From Prochlorococcus sp. AG-363-J23 (GTDB taxonomy: Bacteria > Cyanobacteriota > Cyanobacteriia > PCC-6307 > Cyanobiaceae), in contig QCFN01000006.1 in NCBI GenBank assembly GCA_003280245.1, forward strand, positions 1-58,994: a DNA stretch of 58,994 nt, given 5' to 3'. A program made the translations under genes and the position numbers. Positions 36,098-46,136 of this stretch are shown piece by piece; position 1 is the stretch's first letter; the number at the start of each line of letters is the position of its first letter. The notes beneath the pieces are model-generated. The model made no database searches and was not told the DNA's origin. It saw nothing but the letters and a program-made list of their open reading frames with translations.

Positions 36098-36874
36098 ATG
36101 ACTGAGGCAACTCCGAAAGTAATTGCTGCAGCTACTGACGGTGCTTGCAGTGGAAATCCAGGTCCTGGGGGATGGGGCGCATTGTTTAGGCTGGAGGATG
36201 GGAAGGTAGAGGAATTGGGTGGATTTGAGTCCAGTACAACTAACAATCGTATGGAGCTTAAGGCGGCTCTGTCATTGTTAGAGAGATTGAAGGATTTCTC
36301 TTGCTATCCGGGATTGAAAATTCGCACAGATAGTAAGTATTTGATTGATGGTTTTTCTAAATGGATGCCTAGTTGGAAGCGTAAGGGTTGGCGCACTGCG
36401 TCAGGTAAACCAGTTTTAAATCAGGATTTATGGCAAGCTCTTGATCGAGCAAGACTTTCCAACGTATCTCTTGCTTACGTGAAAGGTCATAGTGGTGATT
36501 CTGATAATGAACGAGTTGATCAGATAGCAGTGAGTTTCTCTAAAGGTTTTTCTCTTGATTTGAAATCGGAGATTAAGGATTTAAAGCTTGGCAATATTGG
36601 TAATCAGGATGGGTTCGATAATGATGCTGCTCCAGATTACTTGCAGAAATTGTTCTCGAGACTTGAGTTGGCAGATTGTATAGCTAGGAAAGGATATGCA
36701 CTGACTTCTTTTGAATTAGCTGATTTGATCGGAGAACCTCAGATAAAGCATCACGACAAGAAAGCAGCTTGGCGTTGGCGTAATTGGTTGGTAGAACCGT
36801 TAGATCATGGATTATGGAAGTTGAATTATGTAAAAAGTGTTGAGATGAAATCTGAGGATAAAAAGAATGAATGA
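36098..36874 (+). CDS. rnhA: Ribonuclease HI with extra C-terminal domain
   Basis: From ATG 36098 the protein has 258 residues, versus about 155 for a plain RNase HI. The first 160 form the nuclease: '[19 protein letters not shown]' (first catalytic Asp), '[18 protein letters not shown]' (Glu), '[16 protein letters not shown]' (Asp) and '[16 protein letters not shown]' (His and Asp). It cuts RNA in RNA-DNA hybrids. The remaining roughly 100 residues include '[20 protein letters not shown]' and '[13 protein letters not shown]', a helical domain that looks like a DNA- or protein-binding module; I do not know its role. Its end overlaps the start of pyrD by eight bases. Confidence 0.93.
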   Translation: MTEATPKVIAAATDGACSGNPGPGGWGALFRLEDGKVEELGGFESSTTNNRMELKAALSLLERLKDFSCYPGLKIRTDSKYLIDGFSKWMPSWKRKGWRTASGKPVLNQDLWQALDRARLSNVSLAYVKGHSGDSDNERVDQIAVSFSKGFSLDLKSEIKDLKLGNIGNQDGFDNDAAPDYLQKLFSRLELADCIARKGYALTSFELADLIGEPQIKHHDKKAAWRWRNWLVEPLDHGLWKLNYVKSVEMKSEDKKNE

Positions 36875-38045
36875 GAAATTAGTCTTTAAGCATGGAATTT
36901 TGGCGAGTTTTTATTCACGCGTCTTGACCCCTTTTTTGTCTAAAGATGAGAGGATAGATGCAGAATCTTTAAGTCAGCTAGCTCTAGAAGTTTTGGGTCA
37001 GGTTTCATTAAGGAGAACATGGCCAGGAGTGTCCGAGGTAATTAGCGCAGCAGGAGATAATTTGAGGATAGTAGATGGAAGACTTGAACAAGAAATCTTT
37101 GGTTGTCAATTTAAAAACCCTGTAGGGTTAGCAGCTGGCTTTGATAAGAATGGAATTGCTGCAGGTCTTTGGGATCAATTTGGATTTGGTTTTGCAGAAT
37201 TAGGTACGGTGACCATGAAAGGTCAGCCTGGTAATACACGACCAAGGTTATTTCGACTCGCTTATGAACAGGCAGCGTTAAATCGCATGGGATTTAATAA
37301 TAATGGAGCTGATAAGATGTTGAGAACTCTTCAAAAACAATGCTTGAAGAAGCCAGGAAATAGATCATTTATTCTTGGAATAAATCTTGGGAAATCTAAA
37401 GTAACACCACTTGAATTGGCCTCCGAAGATTACGCGACCTCCTTGGAACTTTTGGCACCACAAGCTGATTATGTAGTCATAAATGTTAGTTCACCAAATA
37501 CTCCAGGATTAAGAGAATTGCAATCTGCAAAGCAGTTGAGGCGATTAGTGAAAAGATTACGAGTAATAGAGATGTGTCCTCCTCTTCTTGTGAAAATAGC
37601 TCCTGATCTTGAGAATTGGGCAATTGATGAGATTGCTAATTTTGCATGTGAAGAGAGGTTGGCAGGGTTGATTGCTGTCAATACAAGCTTAGACAGATTG
37701 GGATTGGGAAAGAGACTTCTTGTGCAAACTGGTCGGACCTTAGGGGAGGAGCAAGGAGGCTTAAGCGGCTCGCCACTTTGTCTGAAAGCTCTTGCAGTGA
37801 TGCGTCGTTTACGAGCAAGTGTTGGCTCGGATGTGCCTCTGATTGGAGTTGGTGGGATTGACTCTCCTCAAGCAGCCTGGGAAAGAATTGCCGCAGGAGC
37901 CAGTCTTGTGCAGTTATATACGGGCTGGATTTTTAAGGGACCAGACTTGGTTCCAAGTATTTTAGAAGGATTTTTATCTCAATTAGACTTGCATGGATTT
38001 AAGAAGATTTCAGACGTTGTTGGAAGTGAGGCTCCATGGATTTAA
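36867..38045 (+). CDS. pyrD: Dihydroorotate dehydrogenase (quinone), class 2
   Basis: The 392-residue membrane-associated flavoenzyme oxidises dihydroorotate to orotate with quinone, the fourth step of pyrimidine synthesis. Landmarks are an N-terminal amphipathic region, '[18 protein letters not shown]', '[14 protein letters not shown]', '[16 protein letters not shown]' (with the catalytic Ser), 'LLVKIAPDL' and '[20 protein letters not shown]'. The ATG lies within the end of rnhA, so translation is likely coupled. Confidence 0.97.
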   Translation: MNEKLVFKHGILASFYSRVLTPFLSKDERIDAESLSQLALEVLGQVSLRRTWPGVSEVISAAGDNLRIVDGRLEQEIFGCQFKNPVGLAAGFDKNGIAAGLWDQFGFGFAELGTVTMKGQPGNTRPRLFRLAYEQAALNRMGFNNNGADKMLRTLQKQCLKKPGNRSFILGINLGKSKVTPLELASEDYATSLELLAPQADYVVINVSSPNTPGLRELQSAKQLRRLVKRLRVIEMCPPLLVKIAPDLENWAIDEIANFACEERLAGLIAVNTSLDRLGLGKRLLVQTGRTLGEEQGGLSGSPLCLKALAVMRRLRASVGSDVPLIGVGGIDSPQAAWERIAAGASLVQLYTGWIFKGPDLVPSILEGFLSQLDLHGFKKISDVVGSEAPWI

Positions 38046-38222
38046 GAGAGTAATTTTGTAAAATTTTTTTGAACTAACCCAATTGATTAGTAGAGTTTGT
38101 CTAGGGAAATAGTCGATCTCTTTGATGTTTAAGATTTTAAGAAGAGATTATTAATTGACTTGCTCTTACATAAAAGGCACTTTTCTAAGCCAATATATTG
38201 TCCTTATGTATATTTTATTTAA

Positions 38223-39296
38223 GTGATTCCTTTACACGGCGGTAATATAAGAGAGGAGGCAATTCGATTAGGATGTCGTCCAGAGCAACTTTTAGATGCG
38301 AGTGCATCTTTAGTTCCTTTTTCTTTTCCTAGGATTCTTGAAAAGTCTCTTAAGAACACTTTAACTAATGGTGTACTCAGAGAATATCCAGACCTTACTC
38401 AACAATCTTTAAAGGTTGCTTTAGCTGAATGGCATGGTGTCGATTCTTCAATGGTTTTACCAGGGAATGGCGCTGCAGAATTATTTACTTGGGTGGCAAG
38501 AGAGGCAGCTTCTTATGGATTAAATGCTTTACCTGTTCCTTGTTTTTCAGATTATCAAAGAGCTTTGAAATGTTGGGGAGGTCACTATTGCTTTATTCCG
38601 TTGCCATTGACATGGAAATCAGCGATGCCTCATTCTTTCCCTCTTGCTTCTCATGGGGATGTTCTTTGGATTACCAATCCACATAATCCAACTGGCCAAT
38701 TATGGAGTAGATCCTCGCTTGAACGGATGTTGAGTCAATACCAATTAGTCATATGTGATGAGGCATTTTTACCTTTAGTACCAAATGGTGAGAGCCAATC
38801 GATGGCTTCTCTAGTAGCTTCAAATGCAAATTTGGTAGTGATTCGCAGTCTTACAAAACTATTTGCTATTGCTGGCTTGCGATTGGGCTATGCAATTAGT
38901 CAACCTGAGCGGTTGTGTCGATGGAGTGCTTGGCGTGATCCATGGTCGGTTAATGGTTTAGCTCTTTTTGTAGGAACAAAACTTCTTGAGGATAAAGTAT
39001 TTATGGAAAATTGGCTTGCACGTGTGCATGCTTGGATAGCTAAAGAGGGGCCGTGGTTTGAAACTCAATTGGCAAGATTTAAAGATCTTCGTCCTTATCC
39101 GTCGTCGGTAAATTTTTTGTTGGTTAAAGGGAATCAATCTTTGTTACCGTTACGAGAACAGCTTGCACAGAAGCGGATTTTGGTAAGAGATTGTCGTTCA
39201 TTTGCTCAGTTAGGAGATAAATGGTTACGTATTGGTCTTCAAGAACGACGGGCTAATCGTCTTATTGTTAATACGATTAGGGGTTTAATTAGTTGA
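38223..39296 (+). CDS. PLP aminotransferase-fold, CobC/CobD-like (threonine-phosphate decarboxylase type)
   Basis: The 357-residue fold type I PLP protein begins 'IPLHGGNIREEAIRLGC', which matches cobalamin-pathway CobC/CobD enzymes (L-threonine-O-3-phosphate decarboxylase) rather than HisC. It shows 'VLPGNGAAELFTWV', 'WITNPHNPTGQLWS', 'VICDEAFLPLV' and the PLP lysine in 'VIRSLTKLFAIAGLRLGYAI'. The product would be the aminopropanol linker of B12, or of pseudocobalamin. The start is GTG at 38223. Its 3' end overlaps murG by eight bases. HisC-like function cannot be excluded without a tree. Confidence 0.75.
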   Translation: MIPLHGGNIREEAIRLGCRPEQLLDASASLVPFSFPRILEKSLKNTLTNGVLREYPDLTQQSLKVALAEWHGVDSSMVLPGNGAAELFTWVAREAASYGLNALPVPCFSDYQRALKCWGGHYCFIPLPLTWKSAMPHSFPLASHGDVLWITNPHNPTGQLWSRSSLERMLSQYQLVICDEAFLPLVPNGESQSMASLVASNANLVVIRSLTKLFAIAGLRLGYAISQPERLCRWSAWRDPWSVNGLALFVGTKLLEDKVFMENWLARVHAWIAKEGPWFETQLARFKDLRPYPSSVNFLLVKGNQSLLPLREQLAQKRILVRDCRSFAQLGDKWLRIGLQERRANRLIVNTIRGLIS

Positions 39297-40362
39297 GAGC
39301 TTTTAATATTCCAACCAATTTTTGTGTTGCATTAGGTTTTGCAAGAGATTGCATATTTTTTCTCATTTCCTCCAAAGGATCCTCAGCAGTAGCTTTACCA
39401 TTGGTTTTTGTTTTTATCAAATACCAAATGGCCTGTTTCAGTGTTGATTGTTGAGGAGGATGTTGATGAACTATTACCGCTGCTCCTTTTGATGAAAAGT
39501 ATCCTGCATTTGCTTCTTGATGGTTATCAGTTGCTTTTGGATAGGGTACGAGAATTGCTGGTAATCCACTTATAGCAAGTTCGTTGAGGGTTACTGCACC
39601 AGCACGACTGATTGCCAGGTCAGAGTGCTGCATAAGTGCTGAAACTTCATCACTAAATTCTTTTTTGATGTAATTGGGATTTATCTGTTGTCCAATGTGA
39701 GGATCATTTTTTCCTGTGAGATGAATGATTCTGCACCCTGCTTTTAGAAGAGACGGAAGCAAGGGCCTTATCATTTGATTGAGACCTAGTGCACCTTGAC
39801 TACCACCAATAACAAGCAATAGAGGACCATTGCCTAATGGTACCCACTCTGGGATTGGTTGTTTTTTGAGGAAGGCTTTGCGAAGTGGTGTTCCTGTAAG
39901 AATAGTTTGTTTATTTTTAAAATATTTGTTTGCTGCTAAAGGTTGACCAATAGCTACTACTTTGCAAAAGCCCCCTAGTAACCGTGTGACTTTTCCTGGA
40001 ATAGCGTTTGATTCATGAAGCAAGACAGGTATCCCAAGTATGCGAGCTCCAAGTATTGTCGGCGCTGATATGTATCCTCCAGTTGTAAAAACTAAGTCGA
40101 TTTTCTTTTGATGCAAAATTATAAAAACCCTGCCAGTTGCAATTATCAGGTTAATTAGCTCTATTAATTTTTTGAGGAAGTTTCCTTGTAGTCCATTGGC
40201 ATTGATTTTAATTTGATTAAATCGTTTAGGAACTAGTTTGTTTTCCAGTCGATTCGCACCTAACCAGAAAATTGTCCATGAACTTGGTAGTGCATTGCCT
40301 ACCGCGAGAGCAGGGAAGAGGTGTCCTCCTGTCCCACTTGCCGCAATAAGTAGCCGTGCCAT
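39289..40362 (-). CDS. murG: UDP-GlcNAc:undecaprenyl-PP-MurNAc-pentapeptide GlcNAc transferase
   Basis: The 357-residue GT28 enzyme makes lipid II for the cell wall at the inner face of the membrane. It has the glycine loops 'LIAASGTGGHLFPALAVGNA' and 'VFTTGGYISAPTILGARILG', 'LLHESNAIPGKVTRLLG', the nucleotide region 'LLVIGGSQGALGLNQMIRPL', and 'DLAISRAGAVTLNELAISGL' with 'ILVPYPKATDNHQEANAGYF'. Length is normal. It starts at ATG 40362 and diverges from the secreted-protein gene. Confidence 0.96.
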   Translation of the reverse strand: MARLLIAASGTGGHLFPALAVGNALPSSWTIFWLGANRLENKLVPKRFNQIKINANGLQGNFLKKLIELINLIIATGRVFIILHQKKIDLVFTTGGYISAPTILGARILGIPVLLHESNAIPGKVTRLLGGFCKVVAIGQPLAANKYFKNKQTILTGTPLRKAFLKKQPIPEWVPLGNGPLLLVIGGSQGALGLNQMIRPLLPSLLKAGCRIIHLTGKNDPHIGQQINPNYIKKEFSDEVSALMQHSDLAISRAGAVTLNELAISGLPAILVPYPKATDNHQEANAGYFSSKGAAVIVHQHPPQQSTLKQAIWYLIKTKTNGKATAEDPLEEMRKNMQSLAKPNATQKLVGILKALN

Positions 40363-40406
40363 TGTGGCAAATGAGGAAAGTACATGCTGTTAACTTATCT
40401 TGTCTT

Positions 40407-41162
40407 ATGACTTTTAAGCCACTGGTTTTCTTGAGGGTTCTCTTGCTCTGTTTAGGTTTGGGAATCTTGCCAGGGTCTCGGTCCGTGATTGCTAAAGTCC
40501 CCTTTGAACAATCTCTAGTCAATAGAATTCAGAAATCTCTGAATAATCCATTGATTGATGCTACTGGAGAACTTAAATATTTAGGATCAAGGAAAGACTT
40601 TATACTCTTACATCGTCGATTGAAATCGAGGTTTTCTGACCTTGAATGGAAAGTGACTCATATGACACCTTTGAAAGATAATCAGCTGCCTGTAGTGATT
40701 TATTTGACGGGTAATAGTAAATCTGGCCCTCAAGAATATTCTCTCGAATCTACTCAAAAATTGATTTTAGGTTTGCAGGGTGATAAGATTATTGAGCAAA
40801 GACTTGTTAGTGAGCAATCTATTCTTACTAATAACAAAAAAGATCTGCCAATTTCTATTCGAATACCTGATACTGTACTTACAGGAACTCGTTATGATCT
40901 GGATATAGTTCTTGAGGAACCTCTTGGAGAAGATCTTTTGGCAGGTGGATTAATTGCTCTTGATGATCAAGATATTTATAAAGATAATGCCCCAGATATT
41001 GAGATTTCTCCTATGCCAGGAGGAGGTTTGTTTAAGACAGTTCAAGCTTCTTATTCCCCGGGGATTCAAACTTGGGGAATATTTCTGGTTCATCCAGATG
41101 GCTTGATTTCTATTACTAAAAGCGTAAGAATAGTTTCTGATGAAGAAGAACTCAGGCTTTAA
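40407..41162 (+). CDS. Conserved hypothetical secreted protein
   Basis: I choose ATG 40407 (251 residues), which places a hydrophobic signal-like stretch right at the start ('FLRVLLLCLGLGILPG') ending in an Ala-containing site before 'KVPFEQSLVNRIQ'. The mature part is beta-rich ('DLDIVLEEPLGEDLLAGGLI') with no named domain known to me. It looks like a periplasmic or lumenal protein of a picocyanobacterial family. It converges with pgk across a strong terminator. The upstream frame to 40356 overlaps murG and is not needed. Confidence 0.7.
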   Translation: MTFKPLVFLRVLLLCLGLGILPGSRSVIAKVPFEQSLVNRIQKSLNNPLIDATGELKYLGSRKDFILLHRRLKSRFSDLEWKVTHMTPLKDNQLPVVIYLTGNSKSGPQEYSLESTQKLILGLQGDKIIEQRLVSEQSILTNNKKDLPISIRIPDTVLTGTRYDLDIVLEEPLGEDLLAGGLIALDDQDIYKDNAPDIEISPMPGGGLFKTVQASYSPGIQTWGIFLVHPDGLISITKSVRIVSDEEELRL

Positions 41163-41188
41163 ATATAACTTAAATTCAAAGCCTGAGT
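41150..41188. terminator. Bidirectional terminator between the secreted-protein gene and pgk
   Basis: ACTCAGGCTTT (41150-41160) pairs perfectly with AAAGCCTGAGT (41178-41188). The left arm contains the end of the plus-strand gene, whose stop codon closes inside the hairpin. It can serve both convergent genes. Confidence 0.7.
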
Positions 41189-41202
41189 GATATTAATTAG
41201 GT

Positions 41203-42411
41203 TTAGTTTTCCTCATCTAGAGCAGCGACTCCAGGAAGAGTTTTGCCTTCAAGAAGTTCAAGACTGGCTCCTCCTCCAGTGGATATGTGAGACATTTCCT
41301 CGGCAAGACCAGCTTTTTCTACAGCGGCAACTGAGTCGCCTCCTCCAATAATCGTGCAACAACCTTTTGAACTTAGTTCTGCCAGTGTAGTTGCTATTGA
41401 ATTTGTACCGGAAGCAAATTTGTCAAATTCAAAAACTCCCATAGGGCCATTCCAAATAACAGTCTTGCAATCTGCAAGGGCTTCTTGGAAAACTTGAATT
41501 GAGTTAGGACCTATATCAAGTCCCATCCAGCCATTCTCAATAGAATCAATAGTAGATATTTTGCTATTAGCATCTGCTGAGAAATTATCAGCAAGTACTA
41601 CATCTGTGGGTAAAAGTAGTTCAACTCCCTTGGCTTTTGCCTTTGCTTCAAGCTCTTGTGCAAGTTCTAATTTGTCTTCTTCGACTAAGCTGTTGCCCAC
41701 GCCTAAGCCTCTGGCTTTGTAGAAAGTAAAAATCATTCCACCACCAATAAGCACTTTGTCGCATTTGTCAATTAGAGCTTCAAGTACGCCAATTTTGCTG
41801 CTGACTTTTGATCCACCAACTATTGCTGCAAGAGGACGCTTAGGAGCATCAATAGCTCCTTGAAGATATTTGAGTTCTTTTTCCATCAGGTAACCAGCGA
41901 CACTTGGCTTCAGAAACCTTGTGACTCCTTCTGTTGAAGCATGGGCGCGGTGAGCGGCACCAAAGGCATCATTGACGTATACCTCTGCCACAGAGGCCAG
42001 CTTTTTGGCAAAGTCTGGGTCATTTTTTTCTTCTTCGGCAAAGAAGCGTACATTTTCAAGGAGCAGAACATTTCCACTTTTCATAGCTGCAACTTGGGCC
42101 TCCACCTCTTCACCGATGCAACTATTAGTTTTCTTGACGGGTTGATTAAGAAGCTCGCTTAATCTTGCGGCAACAGCAGTTAGACGCATCTTTTCATTGA
42201 CTTGTCCTTTTGGCCGCCCAAAATGTGCAGCAAGAATAATTAGTGCTTTTTTTTCAATAAGGTCTTGAATTGTTGGAAGGGCTGCGCGTATGCGTGTGTC
42301 GTCTGTGATTGCGCCGGTATCATCTAAAGGCACATTGAAGTCAACTCTCACAAAAACCCGCTTATTACTAAGTTCTGCCGTGCTGAGGCTAGACAGTGAA
42401 CGCTTGGCCAT
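41203..42411 (-). CDS. pgk: Phosphoglycerate kinase
   Basis: The 402-residue enzyme uses 1,3-bisphosphoglycerate and ADP in glycolysis and runs backward in the Calvin cycle. '[20 protein letters not shown]' is the N-terminal signature, '[14 protein letters not shown]' holds the phosphoglycerate-site residues, then '[20 protein letters not shown]', '[19 protein letters not shown]', '[20 protein letters not shown]' and '[17 protein letters not shown]' for nucleotide binding. Start and length are normal. Confidence 0.98.
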   Translation of the reverse strand: MAKRSLSSLSTAELSNKRVFVRVDFNVPLDDTGAITDDTRIRAALPTIQDLIEKKALIILAAHFGRPKGQVNEKMRLTAVAARLSELLNQPVKKTNSCIGEEVEAQVAAMKSGNVLLLENVRFFAEEEKNDPDFAKKLASVAEVYVNDAFGAAHRAHASTEGVTRFLKPSVAGYLMEKELKYLQGAIDAPKRPLAAIVGGSKVSSKIGVLEALIDKCDKVLIGGGMIFTFYKARGLGVGNSLVEEDKLELAQELEAKAKAKGVELLLPTDVVLADNFSADANSKISTIDSIENGWMGLDIGPNSIQVFQEALADCKTVIWNGPMGVFEFDKFASGTNSIATTLAELSSKGCCTIIGGGDSVAAVEKAGLAEEMSHISTGGGASLELLEGKTLPGVAALDEEN

Positions 42412-42657
42412 AACTATGTAGGAAAACTGGCCGAGGCTAACCCTTTATCAAGCATTAATGGTTAATAAAGGTTCAGCTAATTTTTTGCCATCTCTTGAAT
42501 CGAGAAGGAAAATCAGCTTGTTCAATACATGAAGTGGAGAAAAAATTCGATTATGACCTGACTGCTATGGAAATTAGAGGCCTAAATTGGAGAATGATTA
42601 GGAAAGTATTGTTACTCAAGTTTTTCAGGTTTCTCCTTTTCCAGTACTCCTACTTCT

Positions 42658-43530
42658 GTGATTAATCCAACAATTCAGTGGTATCCAGGCCATATTGCTA
42701 AAGCGGAAGAGCAGCTTCATAGAAACCTTGGCAAGGTTGATTTGATTATTGAAGTTCGAGATGCACGAATACCATTAGCTACAGCTCATCCTCGATTAGC
42801 AAGGTGGATTAAAGACAAGAAGCATTTGCTGGTCATTAACCGTCGGGACATGATTTCAGTTGAGGCTCAGAAGGCTTGGGATAAATGGTTTCGACAAAGT
42901 GGTTGTCAACCTTGGTGGTGTAATGCCAAAGCAGGTACAGGTGTCAAGCAGATTCAAGATGCAGCTATTCGGGCTGGTCAGCAACTCAATCGCCGGCGCC
43001 TGGCTCGAGGTATGCGCCCAAGAGCAGTAAGAGCACTGACTTTGGGATTCCCAAATGTTGGTAAGTCAGCCTTGATTAATCGGTTGGTAAAAAAGAAAGT
43101 TGTTGCCAGCGCTCCTAGGGCTGGGGTAACTCGTTCTTTGCGATGGGTGCGCCTAGGCCAAAGCTTGGATTTATTAGATGCTCCAGGTGTTCTTCCTCCG
43201 CGTCTTGATGATCAGCGGGCGGCCTTGAGACTTGCACTTTGTGATGATATTGGCCAAGCCGCATATGAGGTGGAGTCAGTGGCATTGGCATTTCTAGAAC
43301 TTTTGAGCGAGATGGAGAAGGACGTTCAATCAGGTGCTTCTTTTGGAATTTTGCATCAGCGATATGGGATTGCTTATTTGGGTGGTGATGAACAAGAAGC
43401 ACATGTTTGGTTACAGAAGGTTTCTGATGTCCATACTTCAGGAGATATGACAAGAATGTCTCAGCGCATTTTGGATGATTTCCGACGTAACTTTCTAGGC
43501 CTTATTTCATTGGAACTTCCATGTCATTAA
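42658..43530 (+). CDS. rbgA: Ribosome biogenesis GTPase RbgA/YlqF-like
   Basis: The 290-residue protein is a circularly permuted GTPase. It opens 'IQWYPGHIAKAEEQLHRNLG' and 'VDLIIEVRDARIPLATAHP', then the G4 motif 'NRRD' (a variant of NKxD), followed by G1 'LGFPNVGKSALINRL' and G3 'LLDAPGVLPP'. RbgA-type proteins help assemble the large ribosomal subunit. The start is GTG at 42658. It overlaps rluD by ten bases, so the two are probably co-translated; both serve the 50S subunit. Confidence 0.93.
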   Translation: MINPTIQWYPGHIAKAEEQLHRNLGKVDLIIEVRDARIPLATAHPRLARWIKDKKHLLVINRRDMISVEAQKAWDKWFRQSGCQPWWCNAKAGTGVKQIQDAAIRAGQQLNRRRLARGMRPRAVRALTLGFPNVGKSALINRLVKKKVVASAPRAGVTRSLRWVRLGQSLDLLDAPGVLPPRLDDQRAALRLALCDDIGQAAYEVESVALAFLELLSEMEKDVQSGASFGILHQRYGIAYLGGDEQEAHVWLQKVSDVHTSGDMTRMSQRILDDFRRNFLGLISLELPCH

Positions 43531-44492
43531 AAGGAGGTTCTCCTTCGTTTGGAGAAGGTAAAGGAGAATTACTTCTTTTGAAGTACACAAAACCCTTGCC
43601 AATGCGTTTAGATAGATGGCTTGTTACTCAGCGACCAGATCAGAGCCGTGCACGCATTCAAAAATTCATTGATGCTGGGTGCGTTTTAGTTAATGACATT
43701 GTTGGTCGAGCCAAAACACCTCTGCGGAATGGCGATGAAGTTAAACTCTGGTTGCTTCCACCTGATCCTTTGCCTTATTTAATGCCCGAGGAGATTGAGT
43801 TGGATGTCATTTTTGAAGATAAAGATTTAATAGTTGTGAATAAGTCTGCAGGATTGACAGTTCATCCTGCCCCTGGAAATCGAAATGGAACTTTGGTTAA
43901 TGGACTTCTAAACCATTGTCCCGATCTTCCTGGAATTGGTGGAAAATTAAGGCCAGGAATTGTTCATCGTCTTGATAAAGATACAACTGGTTGCATAGTT
44001 GTTGCTAAGAGCCAAAGAGCATTAATTGATTTGCAATTACAAATACAAAAACGTGTGGCTGTTCGTCAATACATTGCAATCGTTCATGGGGCGCCTAAGG
44101 CAAATGAAGGAATTATTATTGGCGCTATCGGTCGCCATCCAGCAGATCGGAAAAAATATGCTGTAGTTTCTGATGAATCTGGACGCCATGCCTCTACTAA
44201 TTGGAAATTACTAGAGCGCTTTGGAGATTATTCACTTTTAAGCTTTAAGTTAGATACTGGACGCACTCATCAGATAAGGGTTCATTGTCTGCATATTGGT
44301 CACCCTATTCTTGGTGATCCTATATATAGTCGCTGTCGTAAATTGCCAATAACTCTGTCTGGTCAGTTGCTCCATGCAATTAAATTAGAGTTGGATCATC
44401 CAGTTACTCAAAAACGAATGATATTTGAGGCTCCACTTCCAGAAAAGTTTCAACAAAGCTTAGATTATCTAAAGTTAAAATATCTAGCTTAG
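43521..44492 (+). CDS. rluD: 23S rRNA pseudouridine synthase, RluD/RluA family
   Basis: The 323-residue enzyme has an N-terminal S4 RNA-binding domain ('LDRWLVTQRPDQSRARIQKF'), then the catalytic block 'RPGIVHRLDKDTTGCIVVAK' whose Asp is the nucleophile, and 'SFKLDTGRTHQIRVHC' and 'HPILGDPIY'. The layout is RluD, which modifies helix 69 of 23S rRNA; RluA/RluC paralogues are less likely. It follows rbgA with overlap and converges with the ABC gene, sharing four bases at the 3' ends. Confidence 0.9.
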   Translation: MSLKGGSPSFGEGKGELLLLKYTKPLPMRLDRWLVTQRPDQSRARIQKFIDAGCVLVNDIVGRAKTPLRNGDEVKLWLLPPDPLPYLMPEEIELDVIFEDKDLIVVNKSAGLTVHPAPGNRNGTLVNGLLNHCPDLPGIGGKLRPGIVHRLDKDTTGCIVVAKSQRALIDLQLQIQKRVAVRQYIAIVHGAPKANEGIIIGAIGRHPADRKKYAVVSDESGRHASTNWKLLERFGDYSLLSFKLDTGRTHQIRVHCLHIGHPILGDPIYSRCRKLPITLSGQLLHAIKLELDHPVTQKRMIFEAPLPEKFQQSLDYLKLKYLA

Positions 44493-46111
44493 ATGGCTTC
44501 TGGAAGCTTCGGAGATGCTGCTACAAAGCTTTTAGTAATGTCTGTTTTTGGATTATTAAATAATTTATTTCCTGGGCCTTGCTCGACAATTTTACCTTTA
44601 TCAAGGACAATAACTCTGTGGCAGAAACCTGAGGCAATGCAGAGGTCATGGGTCACAAATAATATTCCAAGTCCAAGTTTAATTTGTAATTTTCTAAGTA
44701 AAGATAAGATGTCTGCTTGTATATAAGCATCAAGCATGCTTACACTTTCATCACAGATTAAAACTTTTGGTTTTAGGGCTAAAGCTCTCGCAATAGCAAC
44801 TCTTTGTTGTTGACCTCCAGAGAGTTCACTTGGCAACCTTTGGAGATACTTTTCTGCTGGTTTTAATCCTACTTGTTCAAGTAAATCATAGGACTTTTGA
44901 AGTGCTTGGTCTTTATTTAATTGGTTATGGATCAAAATAGGATCACTAATTGCTTCTTGAATAGTCATTTTAGGATTTAATGAAGCAAATGGGTCTTGAA
45001 AAACCATTTGAATAGACTTACATGCGTCTTTAAGATTTTTTCCTTTAAGATCTAGTAGACTTCTTCCTTGGATCTTAACTTGCCCACCTCTAATAGAATT
45101 TAATCCGACAAGAGATCTGCATAAGGTGCTCTTCCCGCATCCTGATCTGCCTACTAAACCAAGACATTCTCCTGTGAAAAGTTGAAAGCTAACTCCGTCT
45201 ATAGCTTTTTGCCATTCTGTTTCCCAGAAATTACCACCTATTGAGTGCCAGCACCTTAAATTCTCTATTTCTAAGAGAACTTTTTTATAAGGTTTCTGGA
45301 AGAGTATTCCACCTTCTCTTTCCCTTGCTGCAGATAATAATTTTTGGCCTATTATCGAGCTGGGTTGGGTTAATAAATGCATGGATTTTCCATCTTCGAT
45401 AATCTTCCCCTGACTGATAATGGCCATGCGATTGCACCATCTTCCTGCTATAGAAAGATCATGACTAATCAGCATCAAAGAACTGCCTAATTGATCACAT
45501 AGATCACTTAATTCAGCCATGATTTGGTTGGCAATGACAACATCAAGGCTTGTTGTTGGCTCATCCGCAATAATCAGCTTTGGTTTAAGAGCGATTGCTA
45601 ATGCAATCGCAAGTCTCTGACGCATTCCACCGCTTAATTCATGTGGAAAAGCATTGAATCGTTTTTGGCTAATACCAATTTGCTTGAGAAGTTCTAGTGA
45701 TCGCTCGTATCTCCATGCTCTACTGCTTTTTGGGCGGTGATTTTTTAAGGTATCCAGAAGATGGTGGCCAGTGCTTAGAAGAGGATTTAGTCGGGTCATT
45801 GGATCCTGAAAAACTAAACCCACCGTTTCTCCTCGTAACTTTCTTAGATTTGTCTTTGTTAAGTTTCTTGGATCTTGCTCTGCAACTAATAAAGACCCAT
45901 TGCAAATACTTCCTTTAGGCAACAATTGCAAAATTACTTTTGCCAGAGTGCTCTTTCCACAGCCAGAAGGTCCTACAACTGCTACACGTTCTCCACCTTC
46001 AATGCTTAGGTTTATTCCGTTTAAAGACCAATCTGCGCTGTGGGGATAGCGCATTCGTAGATTTTTAATTTCAAGCAATTTCCTGAAACAGGTGGAAATT
46101 TGAGGTAGCAA
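44489..46111 (-). CDS. Double-ATPase ABC transporter protein (oligopeptide/Dpp-like, fused)
   Basis: The 540-residue protein contains two ABC ATPases in tandem, like fused DppD-DppF or YejF/GsiA. Domain 1 has Walker A 'VVGPSGCGKSTLAKVI', signature 'LSGGMRQRLAIALA' and Walker B 'KLIIADEPTTSLD'. Domain 2 has 'LVGRSGCGKSTLCRSL', 'LSGGQQQRVAIARAL' and 'KVLICDESVSMLD', where a Ser replaces the usual Pro after the catalytic Glu. It would power import of peptides or metal/opine-like solutes, but no permease or binding protein gene lies nearby. The start is TTG at 46111; an ATG at codon 20 would cut the first strand. Confidence 0.88.
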   Translation of the reverse strand: MLPQISTCFRKLLEIKNLRMRYPHSADWSLNGINLSIEGGERVAVVGPSGCGKSTLAKVILQLLPKGSICNGSLLVAEQDPRNLTKTNLRKLRGETVGLVFQDPMTRLNPLLSTGHHLLDTLKNHRPKSSRAWRYERSLELLKQIGISQKRFNAFPHELSGGMRQRLAIALAIALKPKLIIADEPTTSLDVVIANQIMAELSDLCDQLGSSLMLISHDLSIAGRWCNRMAIISQGKIIEDGKSMHLLTQPSSIIGQKLLSAAREREGGILFQKPYKKVLLEIENLRCWHSIGGNFWETEWQKAIDGVSFQLFTGECLGLVGRSGCGKSTLCRSLVGLNSIRGGQVKIQGRSLLDLKGKNLKDACKSIQMVFQDPFASLNPKMTIQEAISDPILIHNQLNKDQALQKSYDLLEQVGLKPAEKYLQRLPSELSGGQQQRVAIARALALKPKVLICDESVSMLDAYIQADILSLLRKLQIKLGLGILFVTHDLCIASGFCHRVIVLDKGKIVEQGPGNKLFNNPKTDITKSFVAASPKLPEAI

Positions 46112-46136
46112 ATGATCTTAAGTCTGAATACCATAG

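Noticed and set aside
38223-39296. Calling this a second hisC.
   Set aside because: The 'HGGN' opening and overall pattern fit cobalamin CobC/CobD enzymes better, and a HisC-like gene is present at 54782.
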